From contig NZ_FNSU01000003.1 of NCBI RefSeq assembly GCF_900105325.1, positions 3,168,501 to 3,232,500 of the forward strand: DNA of 64,000 nucleotides, given 5' to 3'. Below, one piece after another: positions 31,601 through 38,775 of this stretch. The stretch comes from Pseudomonas marginalis. GTDB lineage: Bacteria > Pseudomonadota > Gammaproteobacteria > Pseudomonadales > Pseudomonadaceae. Below the pieces are notes generated by a model that did not search any database, was not told the origin of the DNA, and worked only from the letters and a program-made list of their open reading frames with translations. Position numbers and translations under genes: made by a program. Each line of letters opens with the position of its first letter. The first letter of the stretch is position 1.

Positions 31601-32839
31601 AGCGCGGGCATCAGGGCGTCCCAGGCAATCCCCAGCCCCGTCGCGCAATCCGTTACGCCACCGCGAGACCTGAGCGCCTATTCCGTCCCTGAAGACACGC
31701 TTAGAGGCGTCAGACCAGACGCCAATGGCATTTATCAAGTGGGAGAAAACTGTTACATCCGCTATACCGACAGCACCGGAATCAACCGCCCCTACCAGAT
31801 TTATTCTGTGTTCAACGCCAGGCATGGGCGGGTCAGTATTATCGATCCCAAAGTGCCGTCGGATGCCCCCAGCATCTACAAGAATGTGGCGTTCATGGAA
31901 TCAACCGGGACAGGGGAATGGCGCCTGAGTGAGTTGCCCGGCGCCAAGAGGCACAGAGGACGAACTTCACCACCGGGCGACGAATATATGGATCGCGTGC
32001 TCAGTGGCCAAGCGGCCAGAGACTTCGACGGGAACGCGGCCACCACCGGGCAACTGAGGCGTTGGTTCAGGCGTGACGTGCAGGACTTCTTTGCCCGCAT
32101 GAGTGCGGGGCAACTGCCGGCACGGCCTGCCATTCCAGCCATCCCTGACAATGCGACGTCGGCCCAACTGATTAAATCGACCTTGGCGCCAGCCGATGTA
32201 AATGGCCTGGTCATAGGCGAACTTCACGACGAGCCAGGGGGCTACAAGTTCATCATTGAAAACATGGCGAACTTAAAAGCAAACGGAGTCACAACGATTT
32301 ATCTCGAAAATGCCCCGTACTTCGAGGGCTCTCCAGTGTTCGGCGCCGGCGCCTATCAACCTCAGGATGCGAGATATGCCTATCCCCGCCCTTACGATTA
32401 CTCAACCTATGCACCAAACAGTCCGACCCCGTATGACCTCATTCAGGAAGCCGACAAACACGGCATTAAGGTCATAGGGCTCGAGCATCCTTACCTCACA
32501 GCCCATAGCGATAACTTCGCGGCCAGGGCTGGTAACCAAGGCTACGTCCAAGAGCGCTTGTCAGACTTCAATTACTACGCGACAAAAATCATTGGGAAGA
32601 CACCACCGGGGGAGAAATGGGTGGCGTTGGTTGGCAACGTGCACATGAATACGGCCGCCGGTGTTCCAGGGGTTGCCGAGTTGAACAAAGGGGTCGGAAT
32701 CTCGATTATCGAGGCTCCCCAGGGCGCAAAAAGCTTGGCGATCCCCCCAGCCGCGAAAGACACTACCTCCCCAAGTTTCGCCGATTTACAACCGGATATT
32801 GAATTCAAGCAAAACGTTGATGATCTACGACTACCGTAG
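28655..32839 (+). CDS. Large toxin-like protein with intact EreA/ChaN/TIKI-like C-terminal module
   Basis: This 1394-residue protein has a GGAG site 8 bases before the ATG. The first 50 residues are Ser/Pro-rich and disordered, with no Sec signal. The N-terminal half resembles dermonecrotic-toxin (DUF6543-like) proteins, with GVYPITIDDG and VVLYTPSEGFEEF near 290-340. A hydrophobic segment (about 867-905) and a Pro/Ala-rich hinge follow. A beta linker (about 1025-1085) leads to the C-terminal module at about 1160-1345. The module has GELH at 1188-1191, Glu1218 in IYLEN and His1330 in GNVHMNT, all expected of active members. Family knowledge links this module to the Pasteurella multocida toxin C-terminus, RtxA, EreA, ChaN and TIKI; an enzymatic toxin role is inferred. 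It sits between conserved core genes with no adjacent immunity or secretion gene, and AT content rises towards its 3' end. Confidence 0.82.
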   Translation: MHISDFKPAQPQTVIPPSRPASSTPTAQNDSPGPQPAPAKSRSSVRGLASLSAPYSSGINPATAIRSPLSNHFKIGDLQLLNEQYSSLMDEMASEQRQRPDFKNFLQTRLAQAFPQLNPLDPDKVSFNSYTSNNGVEQLKSSEPIMTALSRAIREIYANPSKQLFETPGVRTEFVTRPAPDEAVNVLQPTASLHTIARSIATEYAQTLREYWTTPQLSANSPSPQDQLLWVHKQQLSTLAAIRKMDGTLSPASKELIDNALRYPSLEERESKLPDGSRPGVYPITIDDGTVQGAAFAGAFMITSKDGSSASTPTWPATGREIKLNDQNGPVVLYTPSEGFEEFATPALLREALAQRLDSGGPAAELLRQSLPLSLQNRASPPTGDDLMLGVAPLAGDVQAEGINLLLQRQGAEVDALMARTFTPQRPSSPTSTLGPTLMTALDDAADWSAQVDGSNAMLARNEKLAEKGQPGWLKNLSPAQELLYSHLEGKATKSAEQLAPLLENIPSLSSFATSQMNEALKQAYPQANVDADQLMVKVVTKTRFHLGRSGIPQPPSTTITYLSLSDLALKNPSHWEMGESHKHTETTMTLALQDTKGSPVPDDQRRPITLDTQQLKHLVYTADVGGEYTKLLETRMAPDAASGPAADLHKAWKASNADLMVKEAFLAQLNPGGFQADASTDKTLKRGVQWINAVLDHPDPAQRAKVDGQTIVANTLLQLGLPVRGVMVIGNQTDASVVLYSPGAPDGLAFRELPNLDALTTLLEKKEWQAYTQSRKSPTEKDDFQQSVDAARRVVTSGGTDLLAAAEVLDKGRKRLAGSITLKPMETDIHDELFTQQTRLLIDKADFQSTSSAEVNAESTRNKIMFGLEVGSLFLDFIPVIGKGISTGVKVGSRLGRAALKTIQGNARHLPGGLLTRGGRVNLFADFTALASGLPHVPSTPLRPVFRAAGTPVPAAPVARSLLTQGTPPPGAPVPPAVPSTSAGIRASQAIPSPVAQSVTPPRDLSAYSVPEDTLRGVRPDANGIYQVGENCYIRYTDSTGINRPYQIYSVFNARHGRVSIIDPKVPSDAPSIYKNVAFMESTGTGEWRLSELPGAKRHRGRTSPPGDEYMDRVLSGQAARDFDGNAATTGQLRRWFRRDVQDFFARMSAGQLPARPAIPAIPDNATSAQLIKSTLAPADVNGLVIGELHDEPGGYKFIIENMANLKANGVTTIYLENAPYFEGSPVFGAGAYQPQDARYAYPRPYDYSTYAPNSPTPYDLIQEADKHGIKVIGLEHPYLTAHSDNFAARAGNQGYVQERLSDFNYYATKIIGKTPPGEKWVALVGNVHMNTAAGVPGVAELNKGVGISIIEAPQGAKSLAIPPAAKDTTSPSFADLQPDIEFKQNVDDLRLP

Positions 32840-32853
32840 CAGGCAACCCAGGA

Positions 32854-32885
32854 TGCCGTACCGGCGCTAACGTCGCCGTACGGCA
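32854..32885. other. Strong hairpin after the toxin-like gene
   Basis: TGCCGTAC pairs with GTACGGCA, and an inner GGCG/CGCC stem adds four more pairs across a one-base bulge. No T-run follows, so it may be a 3' stabiliser or Rho-dependent end rather than an intrinsic terminator. Confidence 0.6.
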
Positions 32886-32915
32886 ACCACCCATTGCGCA
32901 CCCACGAAGATGAGC

Positions 32916-32967
32916 AAAATAAAAACCACAAAAAACCACAAAATAAACAATAAAAAACTACAAAAAT
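32916..32967 (+). other. A-rich tract upstream of leuA
   Basis: About 52 bases are mostly A, with short repeats of the type AAAAACCAC. The tract contrasts sharply with the GC-rich surroundings. The rest of the 370-base gap between the toxin-like gene and leuA holds the hairpin before it and the short ORF after it. The tract could be an upstream promoter element for leuA. Confidence 0.4.
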
Positions 32968-33042
32968 GCGAAACCGTAGATTTTCTATCAATTTTTCTTG
33001 AGCGCTTGCCATCTCCTATCCCCCGCGGGTAGGGTTAAATCC

Positions 33043-33120
33043 ATGAAAACCTCTCACACCCTCATCCAGCTTCGCCAGCACCGCAGCCTGTGCCTCGTCA
33101 GCGCACGACTGCCAGGCTGA
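33043..33120 (+). CDS. Possible leucine-rich leader peptide of leuA
   Basis: A 25-codon ORF, MKTSHTLIQLRQHRSLCLVS plus five more residues, starts 167 bases before leuA. Five of its 25 codons are Leu, including the less common CTC and CTT. Downstream, GGCCG and CGGCC (33167-33186) can form a hairpin before the leuA ribosome site. The ribosome site of the ORF itself is weak (TAGGG). Attenuation by leucine is an inference only. Confidence 0.35.
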   Translation: MKTSHTLIQLRQHRSLCLVSARLPG

Positions 33121-33209
33121 ATCGATCTGCCTCGTCTTTACGTTTTATCCCTAAAAACAGTTCTACGGCAGGCCGCCTTTTCTCGGCCCCTACAACAAAG
33201 GATTTCCCG

Positions 33210-34889
33210 ATGAGCATGCTCAAAGACCCGTCTTCGAAGTACCGCGCGTTTCCGACCATCGATATCCCGGACCGCACCTGGCCTTCCAAAACCATCACCA
33301 CCGCGCCGATCTGGTGCAGTTCCGACCTGCGTGATGGCAACCAGTCGCTGATCGAGCCGATGGACGCGGTGAAAAAGCTGCGCTTCTGGAAGACCCTGGT
33401 CGCGGTCGGCGTGAAGGAAATCGAGGCGTCGTTCCCTGCCGCATCGCAAACCGACTTCGACTTCGTGCGTACCCTGATCGAAGACAACCACATCCCCGAG
33501 GACACCACCATCCAGGTGCTGACCCAGGGCCGTGAAGACTTGATCGCACGCACCTTCGAATCCCTGCGCGGCGCCAAAAAGGCCATCGTGCACCTGTACA
33601 ACGCCACATCGCCGTCGTTCCGCCGCATCGTGTTCAACCAGGACAAGGACGGCATCAAGGCCATCGCGGTCAACGCGGCCAAGCTGTTCGTCAAGTACGC
33701 CGCCCAGCAGCCGGAAACCCAGTGGACCTTCGAGTACTCGCCGGAGACTTTCAGCGCTACCGAACTGGAGTTCGCCAAGGAAGTCTGCGATGCCGTGATC
33801 GAGGTCTGGAACCCGACGCCTGAGCACAAGATGATCCTCAACCTGCCAGCCACCGTCGAGTGCGCGACGCCGAACATCTATGCCGACCAGATCGAGTGGT
33901 TCGGTCGCCATATCAACCGTCGCGACAGCGTGATCATCAGCCTGCACACCCACAACGACCGCGGCACCGGCGTAGCCGCCACCGAGCTGGGCCTGATGGC
34001 CGGCGCGGACCGTGTCGAGGGTTGCCTGTTCGGTAACGGCGAGCGTACCGGTAACGTCGACCTCGTCACCGTGGCCTTGAACATGTACACCCAGGGCCTC
34101 GACCCGCAGCTGGACTTCTCCGACATCGACGGCGTGCGTAAAGTCGTCGAGGAGTGCAACCAGATCCAGGTACACCCACGTCATCCGTACGTCGGCGATC
34201 TGGTGCACACCGCCTTCTCCGGTTCTCACCAGGACGCGATCCGCAAAGGCTTCTCCCAGCAGAAAGAGGATGCGCTGTGGGAAGTGCCGTACTTGCCGAT
34301 CGATCCGGCCGATATCGGTCGCAGCTACGAGGCGGTGATTCGGGTGAACAGCCAGTCGGGCAAAGGCGGCATCGCCTACCTGCTGGAGCAGGAATACGAC
34401 ATCAGCTTGCCGCGCCGCATGCAGATCGAATTCAGCCAGGTGGTCCAGGCCGAAACCGACCGTGTGGGCCTGGAGATGACCGCACCGCAGATCTACGCGT
34501 TGCTGCAGCGTGAATACCTGCAAGCCAACACTCCGTACGCGCTGGTCAGCCATCGCCTGCAGGAAGAAAACGGCAACAGCTTTGTCGAAGTGGAAGTCTC
34601 GGGCAAGGGCCAGGGCGAAACCAACCTGCACTGGAAAGGCAAAGGCAACGGCGCACTGGAAGCCCTGGTAGCCGGCCTGCCGATTGGGGTGGAGATCATG
34701 GACTACAACGAACATGCCATCGGCGCGGGCACCAACGCCAAGGCCGCGGCCTATATCGAGCTGCGTGTGAACGGTGAACGCCCGGTGCATGGCGTGGGTA
34801 TTGATGAAAACATCACCACGGCGAGCTTCAAGGCACTGTTCAGTGCGCTGAACCGCTCGTTGAGCCAGCAGGAAGCGAAAGCGGCGTAA
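33210..34889 (+). CDS. leuA: 2-isopropylmalate synthase
   Basis: The enzyme condenses acetyl-CoA with 2-oxoisovalerate to start leucine synthesis. The ATG chosen gives 559 residues and the usual start MSMLKDPSSKYRAFPTID; the frame is open further upstream but without homology. A TIM barrel holds the metal and substrate motifs CSSDLRDGNQSL near the start and SLHTHNDRGT in the middle. The C-terminal regulatory domain binds leucine for feedback inhibition. The long form is the one found in Pseudomonas and actinobacteria. A clear intrinsic terminator follows. Confidence 0.97.
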   Translation: MSMLKDPSSKYRAFPTIDIPDRTWPSKTITTAPIWCSSDLRDGNQSLIEPMDAVKKLRFWKTLVAVGVKEIEASFPAASQTDFDFVRTLIEDNHIPEDTTIQVLTQGREDLIARTFESLRGAKKAIVHLYNATSPSFRRIVFNQDKDGIKAIAVNAAKLFVKYAAQQPETQWTFEYSPETFSATELEFAKEVCDAVIEVWNPTPEHKMILNLPATVECATPNIYADQIEWFGRHINRRDSVIISLHTHNDRGTGVAATELGLMAGADRVEGCLFGNGERTGNVDLVTVALNMYTQGLDPQLDFSDIDGVRKVVEECNQIQVHPRHPYVGDLVHTAFSGSHQDAIRKGFSQQKEDALWEVPYLPIDPADIGRSYEAVIRVNSQSGKGGIAYLLEQEYDISLPRRMQIEFSQVVQAETDRVGLEMTAPQIYALLQREYLQANTPYALVSHRLQEENGNSFVEVEVSGKGQGETNLHWKGKGNGALEALVAGLPIGVEIMDYNEHAIGAGTNAKAAAYIELRVNGERPVHGVGIDENITTASFKALFSALNRSLSQQEAKAA

Positions 34890-34906
34890 CCTTCGCCGTC
34901 ATACAG

Positions 34907-34940
34907 AAGGCCCCTGGGTGAGAACCCAGGGGCCTTTTTT
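34907..34940 (+). terminator. leuA terminator
   Basis: AAGGCCCCTGGGT pairs with ACCCAGGGGCCTT over 13 bp around a four-base loop and ends in a T-run. Confidence 0.93.
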
Positions 34941-34979
34941 ATTGAGTTTCAGATTTGGGTTGCCCCCGATAACGGCCTG

Positions 34980-35771
34980 TCAGACAAACTGAAAGCTATC
35001 GGCATCCAGGTTCGCCGGAAACCTGGTGCGGTACGCCGCCAGTTCAGCCGCGTCCAGGCACACCTGGAACACCCCGTTCGCCTCCCCCGCACTCAGCAGG
35101 CTCTCACCCTGGAAATCCAGCACCTGGCTATCACCGGTGTAGGCAAAGCCCTTGCCGTCGGTGCCCACTCGATTCACCGCCGCTACGTAGCACAGGTTCT
35201 CGATAGCCCGCGCCGGCAACAAGCGGTTCCAATGCTGGCGCCGCGCCCCCGGCCAATTGGCGGTGTACAGCAGCAAGTCAGTGTCCTGGGCATCCCGACT
35301 CCACACCGGGAAGCGCAGGTCGTAGCAAATCAGCGGCCGAACACGCCAGCCTTTTAATTCGAACTGCACCTGGCGCTCGCCGGGGGTGTAGTGATTGTGT
35401 TCACCGGCCATACGAAACAGATGACGCTTGTCGTAGTGCAACACCTCGCCATCCGGCCGCGCCCACAACAGGCGGTTGCGGTGGCTGCCATCAGCGGCCT
35501 GGATGATCACGCTGCCGGTGATCACGGCGTTGTACTTCGCAGCCTGGGCCTGGAGCCACTGATGGGTCGGGCCGTTTTCCGGCTCGGCGAGGGTTTGCGA
35601 CGCCATGGAGAAACCGGTGGTGAACATTTCCGGCAGCACGATCAGGTCGGCGCCGCGGACCTGCTCCAGCAGCCCCTCGAAATGCTCGAGGTTGGCCTGG
35701 CGGTCGTGCCAGGCCAGGGTGGTCTGGACCAGGGCGATATTCAAGTCAGGCAATGCCGTCAGATCACGCAT
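34980..35771 (-). CDS. Omega-amidase / carbon-nitrogen hydrolase (YafV type)
   Basis: This 263-residue nitrilase-superfamily enzyme has the Glu-Lys-Cys triad: Glu in VLPEMFTTGF, Lys in HYDKRHLF and Cys in ICYDLRFP. Relatives hydrolyse alpha-ketoglutaramate and alpha-ketosuccinamate, the keto products of glutamine or asparagine transamination. Its start overlaps the last 13 bases of the aminotransferase gene, so the two are cotranslated. The pair makes sense: the aminotransferase uses glutamine as donor and this enzyme pulls the reaction forward. Confidence 0.9.
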   Translation of the reverse strand: MRDLTALPDLNIALVQTTLAWHDRQANLEHFEGLLEQVRGADLIVLPEMFTTGFSMASQTLAEPENGPTHQWLQAQAAKYNAVITGSVIIQAADGSHRNRLLWARPDGEVLHYDKRHLFRMAGEHNHYTPGERQVQFELKGWRVRPLICYDLRFPVWSRDAQDTDLLLYTANWPGARRQHWNRLLPARAIENLCYVAAVNRVGTDGKGFAYTGDSQVLDFQGESLLSAGEANGVFQVCLDAAELAAYRTRFPANLDADSFQFV

Positions 35772-36907
35772 AGTTTTTCAGCCGCTTGTCGCAGCGTCTC
35801 CTTGCGCTTGGCAAAACACAGGCGCACCAGGCGCTGGCCTTGCGGTGGGCTCTGGTAGAACACCGAGACCGGGATGGTCGCCACGCCATGCTCGCGGGTC
35901 ATCCACAGGGACATGGCGACGTCATCCAGGTCCGGGCGTATTTGTGAGTAATCGACCAACTGGAAGTAGGTACCGGCCACCCGGCTAAAGCTGAAACGCG
36001 ACGGTGCCAGCAGGTCGCAGAACAGGTCGCGCTTGGCCTGGTAGAACCCCGGCAGTTCATCGACGTGCTCCGGGTGTTCGGCCATGAAATCGGCCAACGC
36101 GAACTGCAACGGGGTCACGCCACAGAAATTGACGTATTGATGCACCTTGCGCAGTTCGGCCGTCAGGGCCGGTGGCGCGACCACGTAGCCGGTTTTCCAG
36201 CCGGTGACGTGGTAGGTCTTGCCGAAGGAGCTGACCACGAACGCTCGCGGGTACAGCTCTTCATGGGCCAGCACGCTGACGTGGGGCACGCCGTCGAATA
36301 CCAGGTGTTCGTAGACCTCGTCGCTGACCAGGTAGATATCGCGGTCGCGGATCAGTTCGGCCAACTGGTCCAGCTCGGCGCGGCTGATCAGCGCGCCGGT
36401 TGGGTTGTGCGGAGTATTGAGGATGATCATGCGCGTACGTGGCGACAGCGCAGCCTTGATCCTCTCGAAGTCCAATGCAAAGCCTTGCAGGCTCAGTTGC
36501 ACATGCACGCAGCGGCCACCGGCCAGTTCGACTGAGGGCTCATAGCTGTCGTAGCAGGGGTCGAACACAATGACCTCATCGCCAGTGCGAATCACCGCCT
36601 GGATCGCGCAGAAGATCGCGGCGGTGGCGCCAGGGGTGATGGTCACTTCACTGTCGGCATTCACCGTGGCGCCATAGCTGCGGGCGATCTTGGCCGCCAC
36701 TTGCTGGCGCAAGGCCGGCAGGCCGGTCATCGGTGAATATTGGTTGTGCCCGCTGGCGACATGTTTGCCCACGGCATCGAGCAAAGCCTGAGGCCCATTG
36801 AAGTCGGGAAACCCCTGGGACAGGTTGAGCGCGCCGGTTTCGGCAGCGAGTTGCGACATGGTAGTGAAAATAGTCGTGCCGACATTTGGCAGCTTGCTGG
36901 TGATCAT
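35759..36907 (-). CDS. Methionine aminotransferase (YbdL/MtnE-like, PLP class I)
   Basis: The chosen ATG, behind GGGGGC, gives 382 residues starting MITSKLPNVGTTIF. A class I fold-type I aminotransferase is shown by NLSQGFPDF, NTPHNPTGA and the PLP-lysine in SSFGKTYHVTGWK. Family members transaminate 4-methylthio-2-oxobutyrate to methionine, the last step of methionine salvage, and also act on aromatic keto acids. It overlaps the omega-amidase gene by 13 bases. Longer upstream coding is unlikely, as it would run through repeat DNA and a terminator. Confidence 0.9.
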   Translation of the reverse strand: MITSKLPNVGTTIFTTMSQLAAETGALNLSQGFPDFNGPQALLDAVGKHVASGHNQYSPMTGLPALRQQVAAKIARSYGATVNADSEVTITPGATAAIFCAIQAVIRTGDEVIVFDPCYDSYEPSVELAGGRCVHVQLSLQGFALDFERIKAALSPRTRMIILNTPHNPTGALISRAELDQLAELIRDRDIYLVSDEVYEHLVFDGVPHVSVLAHEELYPRAFVVSSFGKTYHVTGWKTGYVVAPPALTAELRKVHQYVNFCGVTPLQFALADFMAEHPEHVDELPGFYQAKRDLFCDLLAPSRFSFSRVAGTYFQLVDYSQIRPDLDDVAMSLWMTREHGVATIPVSVFYQSPPQGQRLVRLCFAKRKETLRQAAEKLCVI

Positions 36908-36926
36908 GGGAGCCCCCTTCGGGTGA

Positions 36927-37100
36927 GCTGCAAGTTTTAAGCTGCAAGCTGCAAGTAGGTCAAGGGGCAAACCGCCAGGCACAAAAAAGGGCTCATTCAG
37001 AGCCCTTTTTTGTGCCTGGCGGTTTGAGCTACAAGCTGTAAGCTTCAAGCCGCAAGCAAACCCGCTTTAGCTTGCAGCTTGTAGCTTACAACTTGCAGCT
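36927..37100. repeat. AGCTGCAAG-type repeats flanking the terminator
   Basis: On both sides of the 27-bp palindrome are diverged copies of AGCTTGTAGCTT/AAGCTGCAAGCT in both orientations (about 36927-36957 and 37026-37100). The right group itself forms an imperfect inverted repeat. Confidence 0.65.
36968..37026. terminator. 27-bp perfect palindromic terminator after der
   Basis: Bases 36968-36994 are perfectly complementary to 37000-37026 around a loop ATTCA. The inner part, AAAAAAGGGCTC/GAGCCCTTTTTT, is a standard terminator; the outer 15 bp extend it. Confidence 0.85.
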
Positions 37101-37101
37101 G

Positions 37102-38571
37102 CTACTTTTTATCCCTGCGCTTCTTGTCAGCCTTCTTGTGGTGAGTCATCAAACGACGCTTCTTGTTCACCTGCCGGTCAGTCAATGTGTTCTTGTTGCC
37201 TTCGTACGGGTTCTCGCCACCCTTGAACTCGATACGGATCGGCGTACCGACCAGTTTCAGGACACGGCGGTAGGTGTTTTCCAGGTAACGCACGTAGGAC
37301 TTGGGCACCTTCTCGATCTGGTTACCGTGGATCACGATAATCGGCGGGTTGGCACCACCCAAGTGGGCGTAACGCAGTTTGATCCGGCGGTTGTTGACCA
37401 TCGGCGGTGCGTGCTCGCCAACGGCGTCTTCGAGGATCTGGGTCAGACGGTTGGTCGGCCAACGGGTAACGGCGGACTTGAACGAGTTCTGTACGGAAGC
37501 GTAGAGGTTACCCACACCCGTGCCGTGCAGGGCCGAGATAAAGTGGATATCGGCGAACTCGACGAAGAACAGGCGGCGCTGCAGCTCGATCTTGACGAAA
37601 TCGCGCTCGCTCGGCGTCATGCCGTCCCACTTGTTGATCGCGATGACCAGGGCACGACCGGCTTCGAGGGCAAAACCCAGCAGGTTGAGGTCGTGGTCCA
37701 CCACGCCTTCGCGGGCGTCCATCACGAAGATCACCACGTTGGCGTCTTTGATCGCCTGCAGGGTTTTCACCACGGAGAACTTTTCAACTTCCTCGTGGAT
37801 CTTGCCGCGTTTGCGCACACCGGCGGTGTCGATCAGCGTGTACTTCTCGTCGTTACGCTCGAACGGGATGTAGATGCTGTCGCGGGTGGTGCCGGGCTGG
37901 TCGTAGACGATTACCCGGTCTTCACCGAGCATGCGGTTGACCAGGGTCGACTTGCCCACGTTCGGGCGACCGATGATCGCAATCTTGATACCGTCTTTTT
38001 CGCTTGGGCCAGGAATGCGCTTGGCTTCCTCGCCTTCGGCAACGATCTCTTCTTCGCCTTCTTCTTCCTCGGCGTCATCCTTAGGGAAGTCGCGCAGGGC
38101 GACTTCCAGCATCTGGGTGATGCCGCGACCGTGGGCACCGGCGACCGGGATCGCGTCGCCAAGCCCCATCGGGCTGAATTCGGCACGGGCCGCCTCAGGA
38201 TCGATGTTGTCGATCTTGTTGGCGACCAGATAGGAACGCTTGTTGCGCTTGCGCAGGTGCTCGCCAATCATCTGGTCGGCAGCGGTGTAGCCCGCGCGGG
38301 CGTCCACCAGGAACAACACGACATCGGCTTCTTCAATGGCCAGCAGGGACTGCTCGGCCATCTTTTCGTCCATGCCATGCTCATCACCGGAGATACCACC
38401 GGTGTCGACAATAATGTAGGAGCGCCCTTGCCACTTTGCCTCACCGTATTGGCGATCACGGGTCAGACCGGACAAGTCGCCGACAATGGCGTCACGAGTC
38501 CTGGTCAGGCGGTTGAACAAGGTGGACTTGCCGACGTTAGGTCGGCCCACCAGGGCGATTACGGGAACCAT
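37102..38571 (-). CDS. der: Ribosome-assembly GTPase Der (EngA)
   Basis: This 489-residue GTPase of 50S subunit maturation has two consecutive G domains, each with GRPNVGKSTL. G3 motifs are DTGGI and DTAGV, G4 motifs are NKID and NKWD. A KH-like C-terminal domain and a Lys/Arg-rich tail follow. An acidic insert (EEEEGEEE) separates the G domains. The ATG chosen has GGAGAG upstream; a GTG four codons earlier is less likely. It is the last gene of the run pilF-rodZ-ispG-hisS-yfgM-bamB-der, with a REPIN between bamB and der. Confidence 0.97.
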   Translation of the reverse strand: MVPVIALVGRPNVGKSTLFNRLTRTRDAIVGDLSGLTRDRQYGEAKWQGRSYIIVDTGGISGDEHGMDEKMAEQSLLAIEEADVVLFLVDARAGYTAADQMIGEHLRKRNKRSYLVANKIDNIDPEAARAEFSPMGLGDAIPVAGAHGRGITQMLEVALRDFPKDDAEEEEGEEEIVAEGEEAKRIPGPSEKDGIKIAIIGRPNVGKSTLVNRMLGEDRVIVYDQPGTTRDSIYIPFERNDEKYTLIDTAGVRKRGKIHEEVEKFSVVKTLQAIKDANVVIFVMDAREGVVDHDLNLLGFALEAGRALVIAINKWDGMTPSERDFVKIELQRRLFFVEFADIHFISALHGTGVGNLYASVQNSFKSAVTRWPTNRLTQILEDAVGEHAPPMVNNRRIKLRYAHLGGANPPIIVIHGNQIEKVPKSYVRYLENTYRRVLKLVGTPIRIEFKGGENPYEGNKNTLTDRQVNKKRRLMTHHKKADKKRRDKK

Positions 38572-38636
38572 GCGGCTCTCCACTTCGTTATTTCAGAAAA
38601 TACAAAAGCCGCTGCAAGGCAGCGGCTGGTGCTCGA

Positions 38637-38738
38637 CTGTAGGAGCGAGCTTGCTCGCGAAAAACGCAATGGCACCGCGTTTATTCAGACAGCACGCGTT
38701 ATCGTTAACGATTTTCGCGAGCAAGCTCGCTCCTACAG
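38637..38738. repeat. REPIN between bamB and der
   Basis: Arms 38637-38663 and 38712-38738 are perfect reverse complements carrying GTAGGAGCGAGCTTGCTCGC. It is the same family as the element at 13181-13286. Confidence 0.9.
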
Positions 38739-38775
38739 GTGAAGCTGCTTGAGGGGTTACCCCCAAGCATAGTTC

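Noticed and set aside
17447..32839. Polymorphic toxin system with immunity genes or Rhs repeats
   Set aside because: No YD/RHS repeats, no VgrG/PAAR, and no small ORF directly downstream of any toxin-like gene; terminators or hairpins follow instead.
32575..33012. Minus-strand 145-codon frame with a hydrophobic stretch near the A-rich tract
   Set aside because: Its hydrophobic FVVFYCLFCGFLWFLF part is just the translated T-rich complement of the A tract, and most of the rest is antisense to the toxin-like gene.
33138..34790. 550-codon frame opposite leuA
   Set aside because: Shadow of leuA with His/Gln/Val-rich, motif-free translation.
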